In this document: positions 1 to 7,002 of the stretch, piece after piece
Layout of the letters: each line of letters starts with the position of its first letter
Numbering within the stretch: position 1 is the stretch's first letter
Assembly (NCBI GenBank): GCA_002715725.1
Contig: PAZU01000034.1
Span: forward strand, 1-48,474
Source of the DNA: Methanobacteriota archaeon
GTDB lineage: Archaea > Thermoplasmatota > Poseidoniia > Poseidoniales > Poseidoniaceae
Length of the DNA stretch: 48,474 nucleotides
Direction: 5' to 3'
The notes under the pieces: model-generated
Databases searched by the model: none
Told to the model about the DNA's origin: nothing
What the model saw: only the letters and a program-made list of their open reading frames with translations
Made by a program: the position numbers and the translations under genes

Positions 1-135
1 GTAAAGTGCTTCTTGTTTTTTTGAGATATGCCAAACTCTTAAAACTGGCTGGCTGACAGTACCATTGACGACCAAAAGAATCTGATCTGTAATAGTTTGA
101 ATAAGAGAGAATCTTTGATTGGATTTAATAGTCAT
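1..135 (-). CDS. hypothetical protein, C-terminus beyond window
   Basis: An open frame of 45 codons starts at ATG 135-133 (MTIKSNQRF...) and runs off the left edge, so the product is truncated by the window. It lies 3 nt downstream of the stop of the 139-471 gene, as expected for the same leftward operon. No motif is recognisable in the visible part. Confidence 0.5.
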   Translation of the reverse strand, partial: MTIKSNQRFSLIQTITDQILLVVNGTVSQPVLRVWHISKKQEALY

Positions 136-138
136 TGT

Positions 139-471
139 TTAATCACTACAAACATGTTCGGGAAATTCCTTTAACGCACATTTGTAACAGTATTTTTCGC
201 CTGTATCTGGGTGTGCATCGTACTCTTGAGCATTTTCAAGACCTCTCTTATCCTCGAAAACCAAAGGATAAAAACCACAAACAGCACAAGAAAATAAAAC
301 TTCTTTTTCTGTCTTGACTGAGCCTCGGTCAACGGTTTTCTTAATCAACCACTCTTCGCAATGATCAACCATGCCAACTCTGACTAGTTGAATAGCTTCT
401 TTCTTGGAGTTGGCTTCGACTTTGTAGTCTCTGTTGTAAGTTTCATGAGTTTTTAAATAGTAAATAGTCAT
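139..471 (-). CDS. small zinc-ribbon protein
   Basis: 110 aa. The C-terminal half carries two Cys pairs, CAVC (about residues 62-65) and CYKC (about 94-97), followed by HVC. This spacing is typical of a small treble-clef or zinc-ribbon fold, suggesting a nucleic-acid or protein interaction role. The N-terminal half (YKVEANSKKEAIQLV) resembles the short beta-alpha adaptor-like segments of many small phage proteins. It is part of the leftward operon that begins at the dyad at 3148. The specific family is not recognised. Confidence 0.7.
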   Translation of the reverse strand: MTIYYLKTHETYNRDYKVEANSKKEAIQLVRVGMVDHCEEWLIKKTVDRGSVKTEKEVLFSCAVCGFYPLVFEDKRGLENAQEYDAHPDTGEKYCYKCALKEFPEHVCSD

Positions 472-485
472 CAGTGATTTTGTAG

Positions 486-662
486 TTAGGTATCAGGATC
501 CTTGATGTCATCTACGCCGAGAAAGTTGCTGGTTTCATCAACACGTTCGAGATACTCGAACTCTGATTCATCCATTTGTTCAACATCTTCAAGACTGTCA
601 GCCTGAACATGAACGGTGTAGCTGTTCTTCTCGGAACAAGTGACGTGAAAGGTTTTCTTCAT
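486..662 (-). CDS. hypothetical acidic small protein
   Basis: 58 aa, ATG at 662-660, stop TAA at 488-486. The frame fills the gap between two well-supported genes in the same direction, with 3 nt to the upstream stop. The product opens MKKTFHVTCSEKNSYTVHV and then becomes strongly acidic (LEDVEQMDESEFEYLE). No family recognised. Confidence 0.6.
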   Translation of the reverse strand: MKKTFHVTCSEKNSYTVHVQADSLEDVEQMDESEFEYLERVDETSNFLGVDDIKDPDT

Positions 663-665
663 TTG

Positions 666-809
666 TTAATCGACAATAATTTTGGTTTGAAGTTCGAATA
701 TTTCTGGCTCAATACCTTTTGATCTTGCAAGAGCCGTAAGAAAAATTTCGGTGAGCTGATGTAATTCATCAGGCTTGAATACTTCATAAAGATCGTAAGT
801 TTTAGTCAT
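666..809 (-). CDS. hypothetical small protein
   Basis: 47 aa. The ATG at 809-807 (MTKTYDLYEVF) is preferred over a longer upstream frame because it overlaps the stop of the preceding gene (802-1002) by a few bases, as at most junctions in this operon. Contains a short helical region (DELHQLTEIFLTALARSKG). Function unknown. Confidence 0.55.
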   Translation of the reverse strand: MTKTYDLYEVFKPDELHQLTEIFLTALARSKGIEPEIFELQTKIIVD

Positions 810-1002
810 CAGTCTCCTGAATAGTGTGTACGTTGTAGCCAGTGTTCTCTTCCATCTCAAGCTGATCATCTTGAATCATTTGCCAATCTAGACCTGTTGA
901 TCTAGACATGGATTCAGCTTCGATGCGGTCAAAGGCATCGACTGTTGTGGTGTAAGTGATTGTCTTGGAAGCAATCAATCTCCACGTTTTAAGTTCTTTC
1001 AT
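802..1002 (-). CDS. hypothetical protein, shares its start sequence with its neighbour
   Basis: 66 aa, starting MKELKTWRLIASKTITYTTT. Its first 18 bases are identical to the first 18 bases of the gene upstream (999-1175), so the two are either paralogues or share a copied start region. The C-terminus is acidic. It overlaps both neighbours by a few bases. Function unknown. Confidence 0.6.
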   Translation of the reverse strand: MKELKTWRLIASKTITYTTTVDAFDRIEAESMSRSTGLDWQMIQDDQLEMEENTGYNVHTIQETDD

Positions 1003-1175
1003 TGGCGTTTAATCCCCAAGATGGTAAGAATTTCGTTGTAGACTTGTTTACCAGATGAGCTCATGCGGTCATAATCCCATCCCAAATCAAGGATCTTTTC
1101 AATGACTTGCTCAAATTGTTTTTGAGTAATTGTTTTAGTAATGGTTTCAGTCGTCGTCGTTTTAAGTTCTTTCAT
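999..1175 (-). CDS. hypothetical small protein
   Basis: 58 aa, ATG at 1175-1173, stop TGA at 1001-999 overlapping the next ATG (ATGA). Opens MKELKTTTTETITKTITQKQ and continues with an amphipathic helix (FEQVIEKILDLGWDYDRM). The TAATG junction with the gene upstream supports translational coupling. No family recognised. Confidence 0.6.
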   Translation of the reverse strand: MKELKTTTTETITKTITQKQFEQVIEKILDLGWDYDRMSSSGKQVYNEILTILGIKRQ

Positions 1176-1444
1176 TAGTACTTGCCTCCAGTGTTATTAA
1201 TGTCGATGAATGTTTTAGGTTGTTCCGCATATTGTTGGGTGGCATTGTCAACCAACTCATCGAACAAATCTTTATCACGATCATCAACATCTGACTTCAG
1301 TTCTTCTAGTGAACCTTCGTCAAAATATGCAGTCATTTGACTGATTGCATATCTAACGAGTTCTTTTGTGTCCCAGTCATCAACGACAATCTGAACGTAT
1401 TGTCGAGTGACGTCTTCCCTTTGTTTTTCAGTAAGATTAATCAT
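1175..1444 (-). CDS. hypothetical acidic helical protein
   Basis: 89 aa, strongly acidic and predicted helical (VVDDWDTKELVRYAISQMTA, followed by a Glu/Asp-rich segment). Start and stop overlap the neighbouring genes by one base each (TAATG). Small, negatively charged early phage proteins sometimes mimic DNA or bind host proteins, but that is inference only. Confidence 0.7.
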   Translation of the reverse strand: MINLTEKQREDVTRQYVQIVVDDWDTKELVRYAISQMTAYFDEGSLEELKSDVDDRDKDLFDELVDNATQQYAEQPKTFIDINNTGGKY

Positions 1445-1650
1445 TAGTTTTCCTCTCTAGGAACGAGTTTAAGTTCGAGCCTGCAGATAGAGTCATTATC
1501 TTTATCCATAACCCATCCATAACGTTCCATCAATTCATCGGGAGGAATTTGGTCGTAATCAGAGCAGATGGCAGAGTCGCCAAGATACTGAAAGATTTCA
1601 CATCGACGAATGATTTCGTCTCTAGTTTTTTTGTCCATTGTGGTGGTCAT
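1444..1650 (-). CDS. hypothetical protein
   Basis: 68 aa (MTTTMDKKTRDEIIRRCEIF...). A helical N-terminus is followed by a segment with two Cys (RCEIFQYLGDSAICSDYDQ). Overlaps the upstream gene by 4 nt and the downstream gene by 1 nt. Unrecognised. Confidence 0.65.
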   Translation of the reverse strand: MTTTMDKKTRDEIIRRCEIFQYLGDSAICSDYDQIPPDELMERYGWVMDKDNDSICRLELKLVPREEN

Positions 1651-1823
1651 GATTGCACGGAAGGGTGAGGAATAAATTTTTGTTTAAGAAGAGCAGGATC
1701 AATTTGATTTTCAAGAATGATCTTGTTAATCAACTCATGAATTCCTTTGTTGTACTCTTCACAGTCTTCATCTAAGTAAGCTGTTAAAGCTTCTAAGATT
1801 AATAAGTTTTCTGCTTCAGTCAT
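1647..1823 (-). CDS. hypothetical helical small protein
   Basis: 58 aa with ATG at 1823-1821 (MTEAENLLILEALTAYLDED). A longer frame extends to 1892, but the 5' part is occupied by the gene at 1816-1995, and the internal ATG gives the usual short overlap. Mostly alpha-helical and acidic. Unrecognised. Confidence 0.55.
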   Translation of the reverse strand: MTEAENLLILEALTAYLDEDCEEYNKGIHELINKIILENQIDPALLKQKFIPHPSVQS

Positions 1824-1995
1824 GGAGCCAACCTTTATTAGCTTGGTACCACTCACAATATGCGTCTTGTTGCCAAGGAAAAAGCAAATCATCGAGTATC
1901 AGCTCTAAGGCTTCTTTCTCTGACTTAGCTTGCAGAACTTCGAGACGCATCCAAGGGATGAATTTTTTGGTCTTCATAGCATCTTCTATATTCAT
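1816..1995 (-). CDS. hypothetical small protein
   Basis: 59 aa, ATG 1995-1993, stop TGA 1818-1816. Opens MNIEDAMKTKKFIPWMRLEV and is rich in Trp/Tyr near its end (FPWQQDAYCEWYQANKGW). The start overlaps the stop of the 1992-2450 gene (ATGA), which together with continuous filling of the operon supports it as a real gene. Confidence 0.55.
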   Translation of the reverse strand: MNIEDAMKTKKFIPWMRLEVLQAKSEKEALELILDDLLFPWQQDAYCEWYQANKGWLHD

Positions 1996-2450
1996 GATTC
2001 CTCCTTGCTATCGAAAATGTTGTTAATCATTTTCATGAAAGTTTTCTCTTGATCTGAACTGAATGGTGTATCTTTTGGAACTCCTGCCCATTTAGTAACC
2101 ACATCACCAACGAATTGTTCGTTCTCTGTTTTACTAGAGAAAGAGTCACCGTCTGGACTAGTTACTTCGGTCTTGTCGAATGGGTAGTATTCATCCTCAG
2201 GTAAATCGCAGTTAAACGTAATATCTTTACGAGGGTAAGCTACATATAAAGTGGTTTGTTGTATTTCAACTTTTACATCTTTGTCATCTTCAACGGTAGC
2301 TAAGTCAACGATCTCTCTGTTCTTGATTTGTTTCTTGTAAATATTTAATTCTTCTTCTGATTTGAATACCATGTAACCTTGTTCTACGTTTTCGTAAGCA
2401 AGGACTAATGGATTCCATGTGACTTGTTTGTCTTTGGTGAAGTTTGACAT
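1992..2450 (-). CDS. hypothetical protein
   Basis: 152 aa (MSNFTKDKQVTWNPLVLAYE...). Mixed alpha/beta composition with an acidic C-terminus; no signal peptide, membrane segment or recognisable motif. It begins 2 nt after the stop of the GP88-like gene and belongs to the same operon driven from the dyad at 3148. Confidence 0.75.
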   Translation of the reverse strand: MSNFTKDKQVTWNPLVLAYENVEQGYMVFKSEEELNIYKKQIKNREIVDLATVEDDKDVKVEIQQTTLYVAYPRKDITFNCDLPEDEYYPFDKTEVTSPDGDSFSSKTENEQFVGDVVTKWAGVPKDTPFSSDQEKTFMKMINNIFDSKEES

Positions 2451-2452
2451 AA

Positions 2453-3145
2453 TTAATGATCAATAAGGGCAAAGTTTTGGTCGATCTCACCGAATGCCAA
2501 GGAGTCATTGACATCGACTGGTAGACCGAGTTTGTCTGCTTCTGCTTGGTCTTTAACGACTCGAGCAGAGCGTGGAAAATCTTTGGAGTTAATCATATGG
2601 TCGAAGCGACCACCCCAACTAGCGTTGAGTCTGAAATTGTCAGGTTTTTTGACATCTTTGAATAAAGGAAGATTTTTCGTATAGGCGTAATGAATTAAGT
2701 TGGGTAACTCCTGGGTCATGATAAAGACTGCATCTCTGTACTTAGGTAGATAAAAATCTCCTGCGACATGCCATCTAAATAATTTGGCTTTTTTGATGAG
2801 ACTTTTGTAATTGAACTCCAGAGAAAGAAGCATCAGGTCGACTATTTCATGAATAGATAGACCATCGATAAGAGCTTTGTTGTTAGCACGAGCTCTACGA
2901 GTATTCGAGTAAACGACTTCGCCTTTAGCGGCATAGCAGATATACTCGTTGTCCACTCCCTTCTTTAAAGTGACTTTACCGTTAGCGTCAACGGCAGCCA
3001 TTGCCCAGCATTTGTCGGCACCAGGGCATGCACGACCAGCAGGAAGGCTGAAGTTAATAATATAAAGACCTTGCTGTTGCAGAGTCTTTTTGAACTTCAT
3101 GTTGGGAGGGCTGAATTTAAAATATGCAGGCCCCAATAAAGGCAT
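2453..3145 (-). CDS. GP88-like phage protein
   Basis: 230 aa. The N-terminal part has a conserved-looking Cys cluster, LPAGRACPGADKCWAMA (about residues 34-50), then a second Cys/Tyr-rich stretch (NEYICYAAKGEVVYSNT) and a core containing LFRWHVAGDFYLPKYRDAV. This arrangement resembles the 'Gene product 88' family seen in actinophages and cyanophages, whose biochemical role is not established. It is the first gene of the left-most operon: its ATG directly follows the right arm of the dyad at 3148-3167 with no Shine-Dalgarno sequence between. The family call is from memory of the motif; it could be a related Cys-containing family. Confidence 0.65.
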   Translation of the reverse strand: MPLLGPAYFKFSPPNMKFKKTLQQQGLYIINFSLPAGRACPGADKCWAMAAVDANGKVTLKKGVDNEYICYAAKGEVVYSNTRRARANNKALIDGLSIHEIVDLMLLSLEFNYKSLIKKAKLFRWHVAGDFYLPKYRDAVFIMTQELPNLIHYAYTKNLPLFKDVKKPDNFRLNASWGGRFDHMINSKDFPRSARVVKDQAEADKLGLPVDVNDSLAFGEIDQNFALIDH

Positions 3146-3147
3146 AA

Positions 3148-3167
3148 TGCATTGTTGAATTACTGCA
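3148..3167 (-). promoter_or_regulatory. start-proximal dyad, copy 1
   Basis: On the + strand: TGCATT, GTTGAATT, ACTGCA. It sits 2 nt upstream of the ATG of the GP88-like gene and directly downstream (in transcription) of an intrinsic terminator. One of ten 20-bp copies; see findings. Confidence 0.8.
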
Positions 3168-3168
3168 T

Positions 3169-3202
3169 AAAAAAAACCCCTCCGCTATGCAGTACGGAGA
3201 GG
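3169..3202 (-). terminator. intrinsic terminator before dyad copy 1
   Basis: Read on the minus strand, a GC-rich stem (CTCCG / CGGAG, extended by flanking C/G pairs) with a 10-nt loop is followed by eight T. It would end the operon of 3363-6087 immediately before the next dyad. Confidence 0.8.
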
Positions 3203-3362
3203 TTTAAGAAATTGTTCACTTCCCAAGGAGAGAGTAACTCAACTTTATGTATTTGTAAAGTAAAAGACTGAAATCCTCTGAGCTCCACCAAACCCAGAGG
3301 ATCTAGCTTGGGCTTACAAGGAGTACCCCCTTTACTCTCTTAGCACTCCAATGCCAATAAAC
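3203..3362. other. noncoding gap with a perfect 8-bp hairpin
   Basis: No convincing ORF lies in this 160-base gap. It contains an inverted repeat ATCCTCTG (3272-3279) / CAGAGGAT (3294-3301) with a 14-nt loop and no adjacent T-run. It is probably transcribed as the 3' untranslated region of the 3363-6087 operon and may act as an RNA-stability or processing hairpin. Confidence 0.45.
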
Positions 3363-3635
3363 TTAATCTAGTCTGTCAAGCTTGGAGTGAGAGACTCTTG
3401 TCTTGTTCTTGCTATACATGATCTCTTTTACAAATGCATTAGTTTTAGAAATCATCGTATCTTTAACTTTCTTTTCTTCGTTGTTAGTAGCTGGTACATG
3501 ATCTATTGCTGTCCTGATAAACAAAAGCTCAGAGATGGAGTACTCGACATCTTGTGGTCTATCGACTAACTCTTGGATTGCTTTTGTGTCTGCTTCAAGG
3601 TTGCGACCTGCGAAGAAGTGGTTGGGATCTGACAT
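3363..3635 (-). CDS. hypothetical helical protein
   Basis: 90 aa (MSDPNHFFAGRNLEADTKAI...), predicted mostly alpha-helical with a basic C-terminus (KNKTRVSHSKLDR). It is the last gene of the operon that starts from the dyad at 6105. Unrecognised. Confidence 0.65.
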   Translation of the reverse strand: MSDPNHFFAGRNLEADTKAIQELVDRPQDVEYSISELLFIRTAIDHVPATNNEEKKVKDTMISKTNAFVKEIMYSKNKTRVSHSKLDRLD

Positions 3636-3763
3636 TGTGATGAGAAGGGGTAAAGGTTACAGAAGGCGTTAGGTTGTTTAGATAGAACTGCATTAGCTGC
3701 CTGTTCTATTTGTTTTAGGAATTTTTCTCGAGGCGTTAACATCTGAAGCATCAATGTGTCCAT
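3566..3763 (-). CDS. hypothetical small protein, overlaps both neighbours
   Basis: 65 aa (MDTLMLQMLTPREKFLKQIE...). The N-terminal 35 residues look like a real amphipathic helix; the C-terminal third overlaps the 3363-3635 gene by 70 nt in another frame and is low-complexity. The frame may genuinely be used, since otherwise 3636-3692 would be empty, but the overlap lowers confidence. Confidence 0.45.
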   Translation of the reverse strand: MDTLMLQMLTPREKFLKQIEQAANAVLSKQPNAFCNLYPFSSQCQIPTTSSQVATLKQTQKQSKS

Positions 3764-3875
3764 TTTGAAATAAGGGGGTACCGTCGGTGTTCAGTTGGTG
3801 GCGAAGGGAACGCTTATAGCTACCTTCTTTTAGTCTATATTTTTGACTGTATGTTTTGCGTTGGTTTTTTCCCAT
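3693..3875 (-). CDS. hypothetical basic small protein
   Basis: 60 aa, very basic (MGKNQRKTYSQKYRLKEGSY...). It overlaps the genes on both sides by 41 and 71 nt in other frames. The charge pattern suggests nucleic-acid binding, but no fold is recognisable. Confidence 0.45.
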   Translation of the reverse strand: MGKNQRKTYSQKYRLKEGSYKRSLRHQLNTDGTPLFQNGHIDASDVNASRKIPKTNRTGS

Positions 3876-4101
3876 TGTCTACTGGTTTAAGAAGTCTTTG
3901 TTCAAGATGGTGTAAACGAGGGTTGTTGTCAAATCGAATCCAATAAGCTTTATGAGTGGCTCCATTTTTATAATTGATGTCTTCTCGTGAAACGATGATT
4001 CCATCTTTCCTTCCAGTGTTACCATTTTTAGCTTTATAGACTCGATCCCCGACTTTAAAGCGGGGACCTTCAGTCTTGCCTGATCGTTGTCTAAATGGCA
4101 T
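3835..4101 (-). CDS. SH3/KOW-like small protein
   Basis: 88 aa from ATG 4101-4099 (MPFRQRSGKTEGPRFKVGDR). The core FKVGDRVYKAKNGNTGRKDG plus the later YWIRFDNN has the pattern of a small SH3-like or KOW beta-barrel. The 47839-48078 product has a comparable VGHRVRN...GFVVG pattern. The internal ATG is chosen because upstream codons lie inside the DUF932-like gene. A barrel of this type often binds RNA or protein; the role is unknown. Confidence 0.6.
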   Translation of the reverse strand: MPFRQRSGKTEGPRFKVGDRVYKAKNGNTGRKDGIIVSREDINYKNGATHKAYWIRFDNNPRLHHLEQRLLKPVDNGKKPTQNIQSKI

Positions 4102-5176
4102 CGTAATTGTGACCTGTTGTTTGTTCCTGTAGGAACTTGGTGAACTGAGTATTGATTCTTGACAGGTTGCCATCCAATTGTTTAGCAAACCTAGAATCAT
4201 CACCGTTTCTAACTCGCTTATGGTGGCTTGTAAATTGGGTTATGGCTGAATGAACACGAAAGAGATTGTCTGTTCTTGTTTCTAATTCTCCACCTATTAA
4301 GCCATGCACATAAGTATGCTCTAGTTGTTGAATATATCTGGAATCAACAGGTTCCCAAACATTTTCTATTTGAGATTTACGATTTTCTTCTGGAATGAAA
4401 TCTTTGAAGAAAGTACGAATTAATTTCTTTCCGTCGTAAAGATCACAAGGAGTATCTATAAAACTCTCTTTGATGTACACATGTCGCTTAGCTTCTAGTA
4501 CAGCAGCCTCTAGTGCTTGGTACACATCAACTTCTCCACGAGCTTTTCTGTGATTAATAGTTGCTTGACCATCTCTGATTCGACGTGTCATGCCATTTTC
4601 ACAGACTAATTCGTTAGCCCATATCTGAGCTTTCATAGCTCTAGGTTCCATGTAGTTGATACTAAACATGAGGAAGAAATCAGTTGTATCACCAACTTCT
4701 TTTAACCTTTCAGGATTCATGTCAGTCAGCTTGGATGCAAAATATAAAACCCTTTGCTCAGGTAGATATCCTATGACATCAAGCGTGAGTTCCTGCAAGA
4801 AAGCAGCTTTGGTTTTATGGATGAACTCTTTGTACCAATTCAAACCATCTTGAGGATGGATAATGTGTCTGCAATTAGAGAATTGACCTAGTCGATCTCC
4901 ATCACTGGTATACCAATTAACTACTTCGGGGTATGTTCTGTCGTATCTTTTTGAATATAAAGGTTCAGGAGTGACCAACCAATTGCAACCAATAGATTTC
5001 AATTGCTCTTCTGTTGATTGCCATTCTCGACATTCGGATTTAAGTCCTTGGAAGAACTTAGCGTCTGTTCGAGTAACTTTACCAGGTCTGAAAGTTTCAG
5101 AGCCTGGATCTTCTACATCTTTTGTACATAGCCCTGAGGTTGTGTAAGGCATTGCGGTAGCTAGGGATTGATTCAT
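4091..5176 (-). CDS. DUF932 family phage/plasmid protein
   Basis: 361 aa. Contains the features I associate with the DUF932 (phage/plasmid-like protein TIGR03299) family: an N-terminal region ending in VVNWYTSDGDRLGQF, a central FLMFSINYMEPRAMKAQIW and the signature ANELVCENGMTRR (about residues 187-199). Members are common near replication or anti-restriction loci of phages and plasmids; no biochemical activity is established. It lies mid-operon and overlaps the next gene by 11 nt. Confidence 0.7.
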   Translation of the reverse strand: MNQSLATAMPYTTSGLCTKDVEDPGSETFRPGKVTRTDAKFFQGLKSECREWQSTEEQLKSIGCNWLVTPEPLYSKRYDRTYPEVVNWYTSDGDRLGQFSNCRHIIHPQDGLNWYKEFIHKTKAAFLQELTLDVIGYLPEQRVLYFASKLTDMNPERLKEVGDTTDFFLMFSINYMEPRAMKAQIWANELVCENGMTRRIRDGQATINHRKARGEVDVYQALEAAVLEAKRHVYIKESFIDTPCDLYDGKKLIRTFFKDFIPEENRKSQIENVWEPVDSRYIQQLEHTYVHGLIGGELETRTDNLFRVHSAITQFTSHHKRVRNGDDSRFAKQLDGNLSRINTQFTKFLQEQTTGHNYDAI

Positions 5177-5189
5177 GGTGGAGATGAAA

Positions 5190-5456
5190 TTAAGAATTGA
5201 GGGTGGTAATCATTTCATCGATGAGTAACTCTATTCGAGTCACTTTGGGTCGATGAATTGTGGGAACTTCTTGTTTCATGCTTTGAACATGAGACTTGAT
5301 GTACTTCAAGTTAGGTAGGACACCTCCTGGTGGAAGTTCCTGCTTGGTGATTTCTTGGAGTAAATGTTTTTGCCTGTATTGAGACAGGCTTGTTGGAGGA
5401 ACTGAATCAGGGATTTCCAAAATCTCTCCGTTAATTGTGTGTATGTGACTATTCAT
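5190..5456 (-). CDS. hypothetical protein
   Basis: 88 aa (MNSHIHTINGEILEIPDSVP...). A Pro-rich middle (PPTSLSQYRQKHLLQ) is followed by a basic helical C-terminus. It overlaps the upstream gene by 8 nt and is part of the operon starting at the dyad at 6105. Unrecognised. Confidence 0.65.
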   Translation of the reverse strand: MNSHIHTINGEILEIPDSVPPTSLSQYRQKHLLQEITKQELPPGGVLPNLKYIKSHVQSMKQEVPTIHRPKVTRIELLIDEMITTLNS

Positions 5457-6087
5457 CAGAAACTGATTGTAAGAAAGGAGCTGGTTGGTTTAATGAAGCA
5501 GCGAGATCATTAACTTGAGATTGGAAAGCCATGAGTTCTCTGTCTGCTTGTTTGAATCGCAACTGATCGTTGCCAAGGAAACAATCAATGAAGGTACCTT
5601 TGAACGTGGTTTTTAAGCCAGTACTTGGGTTAACAACTTCACGTCCTTCTCCTTTTCTTGCATACAATGTGCCTGATATATCTTCTAAGTCAAGGTTAGA
5701 TAAGATAATTCGTTGTACTAGCTCGTGAAGAGCACCAACGAGGCAGGCAGCATGATTTTGCACGAGGATCTTACCGTTACTTGTTGAACTGCCATTGCAT
5801 TTAAGTTTGATTACTGACAGTCTTGTTTGGCGATCTTCAGTTGGCTCAAGAAAAGCAAATCTGAAGTAAGGACATGAGACGCCTTGGCTTGTATGCCAAT
5901 CAACTCCAATAATGGGTTTACCAATGAAGCTGATACCTTCGTCTGGAGCGAGAGTAAACTCTGGACTACCAGCTTTAGTACCCCAGCCAAACCATTGGGC
6001 GTTAAGATCTAGTCCATAAGTTTGGATCTTTTGGTTAGGTCTCGTAGGATGAATACCTGTTGGAGGTTGAACAATTGCAGAGCTCAT
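5449..6087 (-). CDS. hypothetical protein, first gene of operon
   Basis: 212 aa (MSSAIVQPPTGIHPTRPNQK...). Beta-rich N-terminal two-thirds with a Cys-containing core (GVSCPYFRFAFLEPTEDRQT), helical C-terminus. The position at the head of the operon with the DUF932-like gene and the beta-rich core would be compatible with a single-strand DNA-binding or recombination accessory role, but no motif proves this. The start lies 17 nt downstream of dyad copy 2. Confidence 0.7.
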   Translation of the reverse strand: MSSAIVQPPTGIHPTRPNQKIQTYGLDLNAQWFGWGTKAGSPEFTLAPDEGISFIGKPIIGVDWHTSQGVSCPYFRFAFLEPTEDRQTRLSVIKLKCNGSSTSNGKILVQNHAACLVGALHELVQRIILSNLDLEDISGTLYARKGEGREVVNPSTGLKTTFKGTFIDCFLGNDQLRFKQADRELMAFQSQVNDLAASLNQPAPFLQSVSDE

Positions 6088-6104
6088 AAACGAAGCAGAA
6101 ATAA

Positions 6105-6124
6105 TGCACAGTTGAATGTTTGCA
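6105..6124 (-). promoter_or_regulatory. start-proximal dyad, copy 2 (divergent intergenic region)
   Basis: On the + strand TGCACA, GTTGAATG, TTTGCA: the conserved GTTGA core with TGCA at both ends but imperfect arms. It lies between the divergent 5449-6087 gene and the Dps-like gene, so it could influence both. An adjacent TTTGCAAA palindrome (6119-6126) overlaps it. Confidence 0.65.
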
Positions 6125-6163
6125 AACTTAAGAACCTAAACTAAAGTCAATAGCAGCCAACCT

Positions 6164-6691
6164 ATGGAAACAGCAGAGACAACAAACCATCCTGAGAATC
6201 ATGAGCTAGTGCTAATGATGAGTAACAAGCCAGAGGCGAGTCAATCTAGTGATATTTCTCAGAAATTAGTTTTATTGGCTTCTTTTGTTAAAGAATTACA
6301 GACACAATCACATCTAATTCACTTCAATTACGAAGGTTCAAACTTCTTAGATATTCATAATTTCCTAAAAGATCAATATGAACTGCATTTAAAACAGTTT
6401 GATCAGTTAGGAGAATTCGTAAGAATCTTGAATTATTGGATGCCGATGTGTTCCTGTGGCTTAAAGGACGCTTTAGGTTCTTGTTTTAAGAATATTGAGT
6501 CATACGAATGTACGTCTCAACTGAGGGTGTACTACGACAACTTAGGGACGCTAGAAAACATGATCAAATTGATCCAACCAGCAGTTGAATCATCTGATCT
6601 GTACGATGTTGCTCATTACTTGGCTGAACTTTTATCTCAAACATCCAAAGCTTGTTGGATGATTAGATCAGTTATCAGAGACAAGTATTAA
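6164..6691 (+). CDS. Dps/ferritin-like protein
   Basis: 175 aa, the usual Dps length. The ferritin-like four-helix signature is visible: a first helix LVLLASFVKELQTQSHLIHF leading to HFNYEGSNFLDIHNFLKDQY and then QFDQLGEFVRIL. The Dps ferroxidase ligands align: His of HFN, His of DIHN, and Asp and Glu of D-Q-L-G-E (Dps: D-x3-E). The C-terminal helix AELLSQTSKACWMIRSVI matches the end of Dps proteins. Dps oxidises Fe(II) with H2O2, stores iron in a dodecamer and can bind DNA. An N-terminal extension of about 30 residues precedes the fold. It is a single rightward gene inside a leftward block and ends 4 nt into the convergent neighbour. No Shine-Dalgarno is visible. Known cyanobacterial DpsA proteins make host acquisition plausible. 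Confidence 0.8.
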   Translation: METAETTNHPENHELVLMMSNKPEASQSSDISQKLVLLASFVKELQTQSHLIHFNYEGSNFLDIHNFLKDQYELHLKQFDQLGEFVRILNYWMPMCSCGLKDALGSCFKNIESYECTSQLRVYYDNLGTLENMIKLIQPAVESSDLYDVAHYLAELLSQTSKACWMIRSVIRDKY

Positions 6692-6906
6692 TAAGAGGGA
6701 ATGTTTAAATAAGCTGCGTCTTTCATATCATCTAAACAAACATCTTTACATTCCTTATCATTAATACCGCAATCCGTAACACATTCGAGGTATTGATCTA
6801 CCTCGTCTAATTGACTTGCGTCTCTAGGTAGCAGTTGATCAGCAATGACTTGCATTTGATGTTCTCCTGTTGTTACGTCTGAGGATTGCTTTTCTTTGGA
6901 TGCCAT
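6688..6906 (-). CDS. small twin CX3C protein
   Basis: 72 aa. The C-terminal half has two CX3C motifs, CVTDC and CKDVC, separated by seven residues, which could form a disulfide-linked helical hairpin or a metal site. It is the last gene of the 6688-10178 operon and overlaps the convergent Dps-like gene by 4 nt. Function unknown. Confidence 0.65.
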   Translation of the reverse strand: MASKEKQSSDVTTGEHQMQVIADQLLPRDASQLDEVDQYLECVTDCGINDKECKDVCLDDMKDAAYLNIPSY

Positions 6907-7002
6907 AAAGAATAATGAGTAAAGAAAACAATCCTATGTAGTCTAAAAAGCTCATAAGATGAAGAAATGTTGAGGAATGGAGTACCAGCTATGATCAATA
7001 AT

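Noticed and set aside
135-317. 60-aa plus-strand ORF opposite the zinc-ribbon gene
   Set aside because: Antisense to a gene with a clear CxxC pattern and operon context.
3203-3362. tRNA or other known RNA in the 3203-3362 gap
   Set aside because: Only a single 8-bp hairpin is present; no T-loop, anticodon arm or CCA pattern.
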